Source: Rhabdornis inornatus (lineage: Eukaryota > Chordata > Aves > Passeriformes > Rhabdornithidae). Taken from it: a stretch of 64,000 nucleotides of DNA. The notes below the pieces were generated by a model. That model did not search any database and was not told the DNA's origin. It saw only the letters and a list, made by a program, of their open reading frames with translations. Shown in pieces: positions 42,277 through 54,400 of the stretch (positions are counted from its first letter, which is position 1; each line of letters starts with the position of its first letter). The translations under genes were made by a program, and so were the position numbers. Location of the stretch: positions 380,772-444,771 of the forward strand of contig VWZS01003730.1 of NCBI GenBank assembly GCA_013397075.1, read 5' to 3'.

Positions 42277-42429
42277 GAGACAAATTCCAATTTATTTTGT
42301 GCTCTTGTGATATGCCAAGCGTGAGATCCCAAACGCACCGCAAATAATTGATCTCAAGCTTTTGCTCTTCGTGTCCCAGCCTTTCTGCTGCTCCACTTTT
42401 TGCCAATTGTTTCTTGCATTATTAATTGT
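42277..42429 (+). repeat. Duplicated ~150-bp sequence, copy B
   Basis: Direct copy of 40614-40758, with an extra ~6-8 bp after CTCAAGCTTTTG and scattered substitutions. Shared landmarks are GCCAAGCGTGAGATCCCAAA and GCCAATTGTTTCTTGCATT. It lies about 160 bp to the right of a CR1 tail. The spacing between copies is about 1.66 kb. Confidence 0.85.
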
Positions 42430-44174
42430 AGGCACAGGAGGAGAATGCCTGCAAACACTGTGGGGTAAATACTTTTCCAGCCAAGCATGAGCAGACCCCA
42501 GAAGTGAGTTTTAGATTGTGAGTTACACCAGGCTTGTGCAGCCCCTGCACCAGCTGAGCTGCTCCTACCACCAGTGTGAGGGTTTGACATAACACCAGTA
42601 AAGTCACTCTCCTGAGGGACATGAAAACCATTCCTAACACTGAAGTATAATGAACATTCTAGAAACAAAGCTATTTAATGGCTAATTCAGATTACTCCTC
42701 AGGAATGAGAAGTACAGAGAGAATTAAACATTTAATTCTGGAAACACATTTTGCCCCAAACACTCCCAGGCGTCCCCCTGGGATGTGCATTCATCAGCTT
42801 GGGCTGGGTGTGTTTCCAGGACATTCTTTGTGACCAAGGTAATCTCCTGCTTGACTGAGGCTTTGATGAGCAGGGACTTGATTAACTTGGCTGTTGCAGT
42901 GCTGTCAGAGGGACAGGACTGTACAAACAAGAGCTCCCTGGTGGGTTTTGGGTTTTCAGCACTGGCCTAGTGAGGCCAGAGGCAGAGCAGCAGCATTGCT
43001 CCCATGCATCTCTTCCCAGCTTTTCCCCACAAAATTCTTCTTAACATCAGCAGGGTGGTATCCTGACATAGCCTGCCCTAAAAGATGAAATTGAGGATGG
43101 GAAAAACCCAACCCCACTGATTCTCTGTCATTACTCTCATTCATTAGGCTACTTTTTTTTTTTCCCCACAAGGGTTTATCCTCATACCACAAACCAGTAA
43201 GTCCTTCTCATTTTTCTCATGTGTTGCTCATGCAGTGCTGCACTAGTGCCTGCAAACTTGATATTCCTGTGGTCAGCATGAGAGTCCATGTGGCAGTCCA
43301 TAACCACAGAGGTTATTCAAAGAGGGAATATGGGATTTTTCATGTTCTAAGAACTGGATTAAGGATAGCAAAGCAACCAGAGCCAGGGTGATGCCTCCAC
43401 TTCCTCCATCCCTGGACCCAGCTTGCCAAAGGCAGCACAAGTGCTCCATTTGTCTTGCTGAGGTGCATTTGAAGGCTGAGAGAAAGCTGATTTACCTCTG
43501 CTGAGCTCTTTCTGGAGCCCCCAGCACAGCTGGTGCCATTGAATTTCCTGTGATGGTGCTGCCAGGCTTCAAAACCAGGCTGAGATTTGTGCCACAGGGT
43601 GTCAAATTAAAGTTTATCATGGTCACTGAACCAGCAAGGCAAAGCCTCAGAGCATCACAAGCTCTCTGCAAAGCTCCTTCCCATTAGTTATGCCTGTTCC
43701 TGCTGTCAGTCCTGTAAAAAACAATCATTTTCCTACCTTTAGGGCAAGGTTTAGGAAGTCCTGTCCAGAATTGTAATGCCCCATGTAACCCTGTGCAGGA
43801 AGCTGCAAAACTTGTCTGAAAGTGTTGTTCTTGTTCCCAAATCTGTTCCTGACCTCTCTGCATTTATTTTCCGTGGCTGTGAAATTCTCTTTGACCTAAT
43901 TACAATTCCCACTTGGTATTTTGGCACTGGAAATGGAGATGTAGAGCTGCAGAGCTAAAAGTGTGTCAGGTGCTCTGTGGTCAGCTCTGCCTCTCAGAGC
44001 AGAGATGAGCAGACAAAGGCTGCAGCACTGGGATCATTTTACAGCTAAGCCAGTGTTTAATTCTCCTAATAGCCCCAAGATTGCAGGAGCTCAAAGCTTT
44101 ACAACAAGGATTAAGAAACCTCCTAAATATGAGTTTGTTGCAGGGAAGGTAAAAGAACAACAGAGTCACTGAGA
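42430..44174. other. Spacer just beyond the COTL1 3' end
   Basis: About 1.7 kb with no recognised repeat or gene between duplicated copy B and the inferred end of the COTL1 transcript. Confidence 0.65.
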
Positions 44175-44191
44175 ACTGTTCTTGAAAAACA

Positions 44192-44197
44192 TTTATT
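44192..44197 (-). promoter_or_regulatory. COTL1: Distal poly(A) signal of COTL1
   Basis: Canonical AATAAA on the minus strand about 1.17 kb after the stop codon, followed within 50 bases by a U-rich element containing TGTTGTTCTTTT. This combination makes it the best candidate for the main transcript end. Confidence 0.55.
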
Positions 44198-44757
44198 TCT
44201 GTAATGGATTTATAGTGCTGACTCCCAAGCCCCGCAGTCTCTCCCAACATGTAATTCTGGGGACAGTTACCTTTGATGGAAAAACAAAAGCCATACAAAG
44301 AAGCCCCCACAAAGAAACAGTTTGGTACCAAACTGAGCCCAGGTTCTCTCTGTGGAGTATTTAACCCCAGCTGGGATGGAGCTGCCCTGCTCCATCCCTT
44401 GGCCCCAGAGAGCTGAAGATGTTGTGTTTAACTGCAAAATAACCAGGGGGGACACGGGCAGGGAAGAATTCAGCAGCTGCTATTTTTTTCAGACATCATT
44501 GAAAAAGGAAATCTATGCATTTCAGTTTCACCTCCTGAGCCCCAGCATTAGGAAAGTCAGATACAAACCCAGAGACCAACGTACACAAAATAGTAACCAA
44601 GTGTCCAGACATTTCTAAGCCCCTCAGTTTACTGTGCTGTGATTCCTCCAAAAAGCAACAAAACCCACTTTAGGATTGTGGTGGATCTTATCTTTAAGAG
44701 GGAGGGACAGAGATGCAGCACAGAGCATAGCAACTGTCAAGCAATGTTTAAGGCAAA

Positions 44758-44763
44758 TTTATT
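44758..44763 (-). promoter_or_regulatory. COTL1: Possible proximal poly(A) signal of COTL1
   Basis: Canonical AATAAA on the minus strand about 600 bases after the stop codon. Use of this site would remove roughly half of the 3' UTR. The hexamer alone is weak evidence. Confidence 0.35.
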
Positions 44764-45363
44764 TCCATTTATCAGGAGTCAAAGAAATTTTTTTGTTTGT
44801 TGGCTTTGTTGTTTAAGCTGTTAGATAACATCTCAGCTGGACATTTCTGCTTAGGTGATTTAATCAAAGTTTGAGGAAAGTCATCCCAAGCTGATCTGAG
44901 CCTAGAACAGCAAATAATGTTATTCCCAAGAATATCAGTCAGAACAAATTTTTCAAAAATTAAAGTAATCGATGTTCAGAACTCCCCCAAAACTTTCTTC
45001 CCTCACAGACCAGGTTGAGCCCAAGTAAAACACACAGACATGAAGAAAACATAGTGGCAAGCCTCTACATACACAGGGCTGAATAGGACCAAAGCAGAGC
45101 CAAACCTAAATTCCACAGGTGCGAGAACATGGACAGAGTTATGAGTAAAAAAAGGGGGAAAAAAGAAAAACAGAGCCCCAGAGAGGAATGTTTCATGAGA
45201 GAGAATGGAAAATAAAAGTCCACTGTATGCAAAGAAAGGGAGTTCTTAGGTGCAGCCACAGAAAGCTGGGGAGTTCAGTTGCCTCATCTCTCAGGTGTGT
45301 TAGTTTGTTGTGCCTTTGCCCTCCCTTTGAGATCCAGGTGATGGTGCCAGGAGGTTCCTGCCT

Positions 45364-45474
45364 TTACTCAGTCTGTGCATCATAATTGGCCCCCCCTGCT
45401 TTCTTCAGCTCGTTCTTGATGTAATCCTCGTCCAGCTCCTTGTGGTCACTGATCACAAATTCTTTGGCAAAGTT
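45364..45474 (-). CDS. COTL1: COTL1 coding exon 4 and stop codon
   Basis: Encodes residues 107-142, NFAKEFVISDHKELDEDYIK through the ending AGGANYDAQTE, then TAA at 45366-45364. The acceptor has a long pyrimidine run ending CTCTTGCAG. It carries the C-terminal lysine pair (130/131) linked in human to 5-lipoxygenase binding. The last exon continues into the 3' UTR. Confidence 0.98.
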   Translation of the reverse strand, partial: NFAKEFVISDHKELDEDYIKNELKKAGGANYDAQTE

Positions 45475-48400
45475 CTGCAAGAGATAAAGAAAAAGCCTGT
45501 TAAAAAAGGGGGATATTTTCAGAGCAGCTGAATGAAGATGGCTTATCCAGCTTCTCTGGATGTCTGAGCTGCATTTCATGATCTCCTGTGGCTGGGATGA
45601 TAAATAGAAAGCTGTGAATGAGACAGAGGACTAGTGAAGGCAAAAGCCAACAGTTAGCCTGGAAAAATGTTGTGTATCTACTTCCACAGTACTGGCTGCA
45701 AGACCCAATCCAGGGGTGCAGCAGCTCTTCCTGGAGATGCACAGGCCAGGTTAGGTCAAGTTCCCTAAGCAGTATGTGAACTAAAACACTCAAAATTATT
45801 GACCTCCTAAGCACCACTGACCCTCAGCATAATCTTGGGCAAGTCACTAATCTTCTCTGTGCCCTTTTTAGGGCCCCTTCTCCTAAAGAAAGAACAGCAG
45901 CACACCAGAGCACACTACAGTGTCACACCTGCCAGCTGAGGGGAGAGTGCCTTGGTGAAAGACTGAGCAGCACAGGGGTGGCACCAGGAGCAAACACAGC
46001 TCCTTCAGAGGATTTAGTGCCTCCTCCCCTGATCTCCAACACACCATGGCCAAAGCCAGGACACTGCCCCAGACAGCTGGCTGCTGTGTTCACAGGCTCT
46101 GCCCTGTGTTTTGTGATCCCAAGTGACCTCTGAGGACACACTGGATGAATGCAGTCGTGTCTGCAGGGCAGCTTTCCTCCTGCTCGAGAGCTCCCTGCAG
46201 CTCCTGGGAGCTGGGCAAGCCCCGGGCAGTGTGCTGGGATGTGAGGCTGTGAACACAGAAAACCTTTCTGGGAGCAGAATGGGATCCCAGGGTGCCTTTA
46301 GGGTTCTTGTCAGAGCAGTGGCACCTCAGGGTTTTTTTCCCTTGTGGGTGCTGTCCTTCCTGCCTCACAGCAGGGCTGGCATGGCATCCATGTGTGTGCA
46401 CAGCCATTTCTGCAAACAGGCTCTTTGCTGCTTGCTTTAGCATTTTCCTCCCCTTCCTAACCACAACAGAGAACACTGCATGAGTCTCCCTTCCCCCACC
46501 CCACAGAGCTTTAGCCAGCATGACCAACACAAGCATCCACTGCACTCCACCAAGAACATGAATTAAAATCCCAACAGCTTTGCCGTGACGTCTCGGGAAA
46601 TCTGCAATGCCCGAATCCCTGGGCAGTGAGTTCCCCTAAAGGTGATGGGAGAAGGAGGCAAAGCTTTGGGAGAGCAGCAGGCATCTTGTGAGGGTCTCCC
46701 TGGCACTGGAACAGCCCTGGCACAACGGGAAGGGGGGGCTCTAATTGCTTTCAGACTCTAAGCCATGGGAGAGCTCTTTATCTGGCAGCGTCTCAAGGGT
46801 CTCAGTTTGGGATCAGAGTCGGGTAGAGGAGGGGGAGGAGGAGGATGCAGCTTGAAAGAGCCTCAGCACCTCTTTCATGCAGTGGGAGAAATGGAAGGGA
46901 GAGGAAAACAGCTCCCTCCTCCCCCGGGCTGTGGCTGATCCTGTTTCACACTGTAGGAAATCCTGCGAGCCTTGTCTGCTCTGCTCTGCTTGATGGGCAG
47001 CTACACAAAGTCCTCAGGAATAACAGCCCTGCTCCAGTGCCTGCAATGCTGGGGCTTGCTGGCCATGTGGGCAGCACAGGCACTCATCCACGGCTTGGCA
47101 GAGTGCAGGCAAAATGGGAAAGGCATTGCTTTTTAGAGAAAAACAAACCTTTTTTTTTTTTTNNNNNNNNNTTTTTGAGATGGGAATAAAGAGGCAAGCT
47201 GCCCAAACCCTCAGATTTAGTCATGTTCACGAGTGTCCTGCTTCCAGGTCTCGAGGGTGAGATCTCTGCAAAGCTCAGCTCTTGCTAAGACCAACCCCAG
47301 GATTTTCAGCTATTTGATGCTCACTGAGATGTGCTACCTATGTGAGTTTTGAGCTGAGCCTTTTCAATTCCTTTTCTATGGTACCAGCTTTAACAAATTT
47401 CCCTCACCTTGGGAAGCAGATTATTAATCAGGGCTACCTGATTTCCGGCGAGTCTTTGCCCTGCTTTAGTGAGAACTGAGGCAGGTCCATAAAACGATTT
47501 CTGAGAGTGATTCCATGAAAAATGTATTTTATAAATGTGGGGAGGGTTTTCTTCAATGCCCACTCTGCAGAATCCAGCTGATTCTGAAATTAAAACTGCA
47601 AGTGCACTCATGCCTGAACAGAGGAGAATTAATTACATGTGCCACAAAGTAAATATAATTATTCAGATGCCTTCTCCACTAGACACTTATCCAGATAACT
47701 CCTGGGTGATGATCTGTGGGCATCAGCCACGATTTCACATCAGCACCACCAAGACACCTTGCATGGAATGAACAGTATCCCCCTAGCAGTGGCCAGATGG
47801 GTTCTGCTCCCAGCCACTCTTAAATATCCTCTTAGCTGACTGGGCCACCTCTTGTGCCAGATTTGTACCCTCAGAGTGCAATCTGGGTCACTGCTATTAA
47901 TAACTCTGCCTTATTCCATTCTCTCAGGGTCCTCCTCAGCTCCTCACACCGGCTCTTACCCACCATGGTGTCTCCTCAAGGAGGAAAGATGCTTTTGGCG
48001 AGTTGGATGCCTGGAATTTCTGATTTTAACATCCTGCTTGAGCTTCTCCAGCCACAGCCTCCCTCATCACTCTGAATTTACTGTCTGAGCTCTCTGGGGC
48101 TGAGCTTTTGTTCAGGGTGCAAATCCTAAGGCACAGTGCATAACTCTGATGTTTGGGCCCTTGATTTGCTGACATGTGTCTTCATCTTACATCCTCCACT
48201 TCCTTTTCCCTTCTCCTCCCCCCAAGCCTAGGCTTTCTACAATCACAGCAAGCCCTGCCAGTGAATTCTAGGCTTTGTCTTCACCCCAGTCACCAGCAGC
48301 CTCCAGATAACAAAAACAAAGATGCCATTTATCTTTCTCACTCTCACAACACAACAGTGACCACAGTCTCTTGGCTTTGCCTCTCAAATCAGTGAACGGG

Positions 48401-51400
48401 ACACAGAAATACTGAGGTTCACTCCTGGTTCTCCAGTGCACCTCTCTGGCACCTGAGCAGCACAGGGTCACAATTTTGGAATCCCATCCCCAGCCTCAGC
48501 AGGTACAGACTGAAAGGGCTCCAACCATGCAGGAGCAAAGAAGGAGCCTGCATCCCTCCCTGGGAATCATGACATTTGTGCAGAAAGCTCAATCCTCTTC
48601 TTCCAGCAAACTTAAAGGGGGGAAAAAAGGATAGAGTAGATTTTCTTCCTCTTCCAAGCCCTGAATGTTTAGCATATGGGCCATAAAATTTCCCTAAATT
48701 GCCCAAGGGAAAATCCGTGTGGTGCAGATATTGTACCAAGCTAGGTCTGAAGACGCCCTTATAAATCCCAGCTTGGGAAGCCTGAAGCCAGGAGGAAAAT
48801 TCTTGGGTAGTCTACAGATACTTGGGTTCTCAGCAGCTACAGATGGTGCCAGGTAGCTGAGCAGCTTCTTGCCATTTCTTACTTATTTTATTTTTATTGG
48901 GGCTTGGAGCAGCTTCTGATGATGTTCAAAATCCTCAGTTCTACTGTGCTTAATGTCACCACTCCCATCCACTGGTCATCTCAGCCTCAGTGCAGATGCA
49001 GTACAGAGGAGATGACATGTCCCAGGTTTCTTTTCCAGCATGGTCTGAGTCCAGGCCTCCAGCAAACCTGTTCCTGCACTCAGCTGTCAGACTCCAAGCT
49101 CAGCAAAAACCCTCTCTTCAAATCTACTCCCTGCCAATTTTACATGGACCAGTTCCAGACACTGAGAGAAGCCAGTCCAAACCTCTGGCAAACACTTGTC
49201 TCAGCAACGGGAGCTGCATTTCAGCTGCTCTGCAAATTCTGCCTGCCTGTGCTTCATCCCACTGGAAGAGTCACAAGTCTGTGTGTCAGACACAGGGTGA
49301 TGAGAAGCTGCTGATTCTGACCCTCTTCTCTAGACTGGGAGTTCTTGTAAATCCATACCCATTTGGTATGGTCATTACAGTAAAGCAGAACAGGAAAAGC
49401 AGTCAAAAAGATTTTAGTTTGCTTTCCCAGCAGGATCTCACTCACCCTCATGAGTAAGTCTCAAAGCCTCCGTGACATAGCTGTTCCCTGTGAGTTTGAT
49501 TTCCTGACTGCCTCTAACAAAGCTATTAAACCTTCTGGTTTAATTTAGATATTAAATCTTCTTGTCAGGACTCTGTACTGATACAAGAAAACCAAAGCAC
49601 ATACAGGAAATACTGTGTGATCCCAAGATCAGGGACAGGGACCCCATCAGTGGGTGCTCCCTCATGGGACACCATCATCAGTGCAGTGAGGAATCCAGAG
49701 GAAAAGGGGAAGGTGAGCAAAACAAAGATCTGGGAGTGAGCTGCAAAGCAGGAACTCAGTAGAGCTGTTGACATCACCAAAGCCAGATGAATTCCTCACC
49801 AAAAATAATGATGAATAAAATGCCTCGAATATTTGCTCACAGAAACAGAGCTGTTTTACCCTGAATATGAATTAGGGAAATAACAGAGCACATGACTTGT
49901 GGGGGAAGGAGTGCTGATGAAAACAGAAAAGAGTCAAAATCCATGGAAAATCAGACAAACTGGCAAAGATTGGGCAGTCCCTTTGCTGGAAGAGTCCTGC
50001 AGGACATGAATTCAATCCTACCAGGAAAAAGCCCCCAATGCTGCCTAAGGAAGAGTTAAAATCTCCTGGTAGGAAATGCAGTCATGAATGGCAACGAGTT
50101 CACAGAGAGGAAGGAACACTCAGAGGGAAACCAAGTTCTGTTTCCAGTTCTTTGGTTTTACATCAAAACCACCCCATTTCAGCACAAGGTGCCACTCCCA
50201 GTGCCACAAGCCCTGTGCCTGTGCCCTCATCCTTGCTGTGGGATCTGGTGACCAAAGTACAGCAGTGCAGGGGACACCAGTGCTGTGGGGTGGCTCTCTG
50301 AACACTTCTGCCAGGTCACCCTGTGCTCGAGGTGACACATGGCTGCTGCTGCTGCTGCTGCCAAACAGATGTGCCTTGCACAAATCACTGTTCCATAAAG
50401 TTCCCAGTTGTTTACATTGTTCTAGGGGTAGGCTTAGACTCTACCCCAGAAATTATCTCCCAAACATCTTAAGCAACTGCCTGCAATGGGAAATTTTGTG
50501 CCACTTCTTCCTCTATTAGATCTGTCCTTGGCATGGAGAGAAGCTCAGTGGATAAAAGATGGAATTGTGCATCCCCCTACTCCCTGTCTCCATTTGCACA
50601 GCAGTCTCACACTGTAGGGCTTAGCCAGACCCTTAAGAAGATACAGATAAACACTTGTTCCCCATCCTGGCCTTACTTCTAAGCTGAACTGCTTGGACCA
50701 GGCTGCAGGCTTAAGCCAAGATTTCCATCTGAGTTAAGGAGGAAGGGATGGAAAAATAAATGGCTGTGGGGGGAAAAAAAAGCTCCTGATAGTTCTTTAA
50801 GTGGATTTTTCTACAATCCAAAAGAAATACAATAAACTCAAAAGCCATTTTCCAACAACATTAAAGAGGTAATAAGCATAGGTCCAAGTAGGGCCAGAAG
50901 ACCTGGCTCTCATCTAGCACAGATCAGAAGAACTACAGCTATTTGTAGCAGATGAGATCCATCCCTGTCATTTTACAGTTATTACAGCTAAAAATCAATT
51001 GTCCTTTCTTCCTGAGAGGTTTTCTGGCAGCCTCCTGCACTCACTACCAGCATTGCTTCCCAAGCCACCTCCTCACGGATTTCACAGCACCTGCTCCCCC
51101 TTCCAAGGCAGGGACACAAAAGCCAGGGCAGCCCAGTTCCTCTCTCTGCTCTACTAGCTCATCCCTTTGTTCACAGCCCAGAGTCTGCTCCCGTCCAGTT
51201 GATGTCCCTTGTGTTCTCCTTATGGCAGGTGCTTCTGGGAGCCCATTAACAGTCCCTGTGTGGGATCCTCTTTATCCCAGGGCTGGGTTGTGCTGGCAGG
51301 AGGTGCCTGAGCTGACTGGCTTTCACTTTGTCTCACAGGATCAGCAACATTTATTGGTGTTTGTTCAGCTCTGAGCAGAGCTCAGCCCCAGCTCATCAGC

Positions 51401-54400
51401 CCAGCACAGGATATAAAGCAGGAATCCCCTCGCACTTTGGTCTTAAATAAAGACCCACAGTCGCTTTGGCAAATAGTACAAGATTGTGAGAGCCCTTCAG
51501 GTTTTGCTGAGGGCTTCTCAGAGTGAAGAGCTGCTCTTCTGGAATCCCAGCCTGTCCCCTGTGTAGATCAAAGCTGTACAAAAAGCCTCCTTGTGCCACC
51601 CTTCCACAGGGTGAGTGCAGCTATGGGCCCTGCACAGAGCCCAGCTGCACCTACATCCCATTCAGGGTTTGCAGACCAAAAATCTCCCACCTTTGTGTGG
51701 TAGGAGCTATTGATTCCAGTAGGTACTACTGATTCCAAATGATGAACCAACACTGACTCAGATTTGTAGTTTATCATTATAGAAACAAAAAAAAAAACAA
51801 AAAAAACCCAAAACAAAACAAAACAAAAAAAAAACACAAAAAAACCCCAAAACAAACAAACAAAAAAACAAAATCAAAAACAAAACAAAAAAAACAACCC
51901 CCCCCTCCAAAAAAAAGTGTGTTTTACTAGGTATAACTCACATCTCAAATAATCTCTGTGAAAAACAGAAGACTGAGAATGTACCTGAAGGTCAAGGGAA
52001 CTACTAAGAGTGAAATAGCTCTGGGATAAATTCTCTCCGTTAAATTTCAGTTGGACTATCTTGTCCTTGTTTATTTTGACAGATTATCTGCAAGGTCACA
52101 GGCATAAAAAGAAGAAAATAGTTCTGCTTTTATCTCACTCCACTCAGAGGGATTCAGTTGCATATTAAGAACTATTCAAAATACTTGTCAAGATAATTTC
52201 TTCTGGACAGGAGATCACCATTGCTGTGACATTGAGAAATGCTTTAGGGGTTTATAGACAAGGTTGCTCAGTAAAAGTGTATTAAGTACCAGTTGTTTTT
52301 GTATTTTAGTACAGACTAATTGGAATATGAAAGCTTTTAAGTAACAGCCAAGAATGGTTAATGCTCCACCAGATTATTAACTTGTAGACTACTAATCAAA
52401 GATGAAACAAGTGAAATTGCAAATTATATGTAACAGACCTAGGGACAGATCTGAGCACAGTGCTCAGGAATGCTATTCAACTCAACAGGAACACATTGTC
52501 TAAACAGATTTTTAAGAAAATCTTGGGCTTAGTGACTCATATAAGAGTCATTCATTAGTACTTTATAATTTCATCTTCAGCTACAATTACGCAGTTTCAG
52601 CTGCTTCCCATGAGTAGAAACTTGTTTTCCTGTCTCTCAGGTGTCATTCTGGAAGTTTCTTTGGAGAACAGACCCTTCTGAGTCGTTGTCATTGTGAAAC
52701 ATTTAGCACCAGAGTTTATATTCTGGAAGGACAGGAATGTATTATCTTCATCATCCTTCTTATTTAAAAGTAATCTTCTGTATCATATAAATTACCAAAG
52801 AGTTGAGGGGGGCTCCATTCTCACCCTTCACAGTGTCCTGTTGGGAGATTCCTCTACACAGGCAAGAGCTCAGTTACTGAGGAAGATTAAATTAATCACC
52901 AGCCCATTTTCCAAGAGCATAAACAAAAACATTTCTCAGGCTCTGGCGAGCTGGTTCTAGTTTCATTGGAAGAGCTAATCCTGCTTTAAATACTTGTCCA
53001 GAAGAAACATTCCCAACATCAGCATCCTCTCCATCACAGCCAGGTTTCAGCTGTGGCTCTGTGCAGCCTCCCACGAGTCACTTCTCTCCTGGCTCTTGTT
53101 TGTTCTCACTTGGACTGAGCACATTTCTCTTTCCCCTGCTACGCCCAAGGCCAAACAAAGCCTGCTCACATCTAGTTAGCTATTAAGAGTTAGTTAATTG
53201 GTACGATGGGGACTTCAGACTTTGGGTGATTAGCTCCACAAATTCACTGTGCAAAGACAAAAGGCCTCCAGAGAAGTTTAAACAAGGGTGTGGGTTTTCC
53301 TGTTTAATTTTACCTGCTTAACTTAATATTGCTCGTGATCATTCAATATGGAATTATTTCCATATCAAGGAAGGGGATGGGAGACATCTCAGTGGAGACA
53401 AGGAGGGGAATGCATAAATTCCCTCCTCATGAAATAGCTACTGCAGCCTTAAGCTCAAAAGGTGCTTTGTTATGCCTGAGTGCTCAAAGGGCAGATGTTA
53501 AGCCCTCCTAAGAGGAAGACAGGCAATAGGAAACTGTCTTCTCTTTAAAGGATTAACTCCTAAATTGGAGGATGAGCCAATCCTTCCCTTCTCTCTCCCT
53601 TTGCTGGTGTTTGTGAAGAAAACAGCGATGGCAGCTGGTGGTTAGGAGCACAAGGAAGAGGTTACCTGTACTACTTCCTTGACCAGAGTCTTGTCAGTCC
53701 CAGTTTTGGCTCTCTGCAGGCCACTGACATCCTCTCCAATCCAGGTGATGAGGGCAAACTTGACTCTCTTGCTCATGGCATCGCCGGTGGTGAATCGGAC
53801 AAAGCCGAACAATCGCACATCATCTGCAGAGGCAAAAAAGGCACAAATTGATTAAAGCCAGGAGCATCCCTGCCTTCCCCTTTCCCAGGGTGAGCCTGTT
53901 GCTCTCAAACACCAAGGCAAGGCACTGATCCCATGTTTCAATGCCAGCATTTGGGAATCAGGGGGCAGTACAGGGGCTCTGCTCATATGCCCTGTGCTAA
54001 CAAGGTGTGCTTTGCTTGTGTTAGCTCTGCCTCTTCTGGGTTCTCTGAGTTACTGAGAGGAAACTGGCTGTGCTGGACACCCCACATCACAGTGGGAATG
54101 GCTAAAATACAGCCAGCAGGCAGGTCAGGAGCACAGAGCTAACCCCAGTTACACATTCAGCCAAATGATTCACCTAGAGGTCTGGTGAGGAAAGGAAGAA
54201 AGTGATATCTTGGTGTCTCTTTCTTACAGAATAGCAGGATTAGGGTCACATTTTATAACATTACCAGAGACTGGCCATTGTGCAAATCTGATCTTTCTCC
54301 CTCTTTCCATCCATTTTTGGCTCACTTGTAATATGAATTTACAAGAAGGAGGGGAGAAGAAGGAGGAAAAGAAAAATCTGCAATTACTTGCCCAGGTATG

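Larger units (their letters stand above)
44175..45363 (-). other. COTL1: COTL1 3' untranslated region (end inferred)
   Basis: The stretch after the stop codon has no coding signal and runs about 1.2 kb to a minus-strand AATAAA at 44197-44192. A U/GU-rich stretch lies beyond it, as expected downstream of a cleavage site. The length is close to what I recall for mammalian COTL1 3' UTRs. A second AATAAA at 44763-44758 would give a shorter UTR. The exact cleavage site is an estimate, and no transcript evidence is available here. Confidence 0.6.
45475..53665 (-). other. COTL1 intron 3 (8.2 kb), no gene inside
   Basis: Bounded by donor GTAACC and acceptor CTTGCAG. It contains a MIR-like SINE near its 3' end (about 45815-45875), a homopolymer with an assembly gap (47150-47176), a short CTG/GCT triplet run (50342-50361) and an A-rich tract (51786-51918). 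Nothing else recognisable was found, and open frames here lack protein-like features. Confidence 0.85.

Noticed and set aside
51568..51855. Phe-rich minus-strand frame resembling a membrane protein
   Set aside because: The hydrophobic stretch is the translated complement of an A-rich low-complexity tract.
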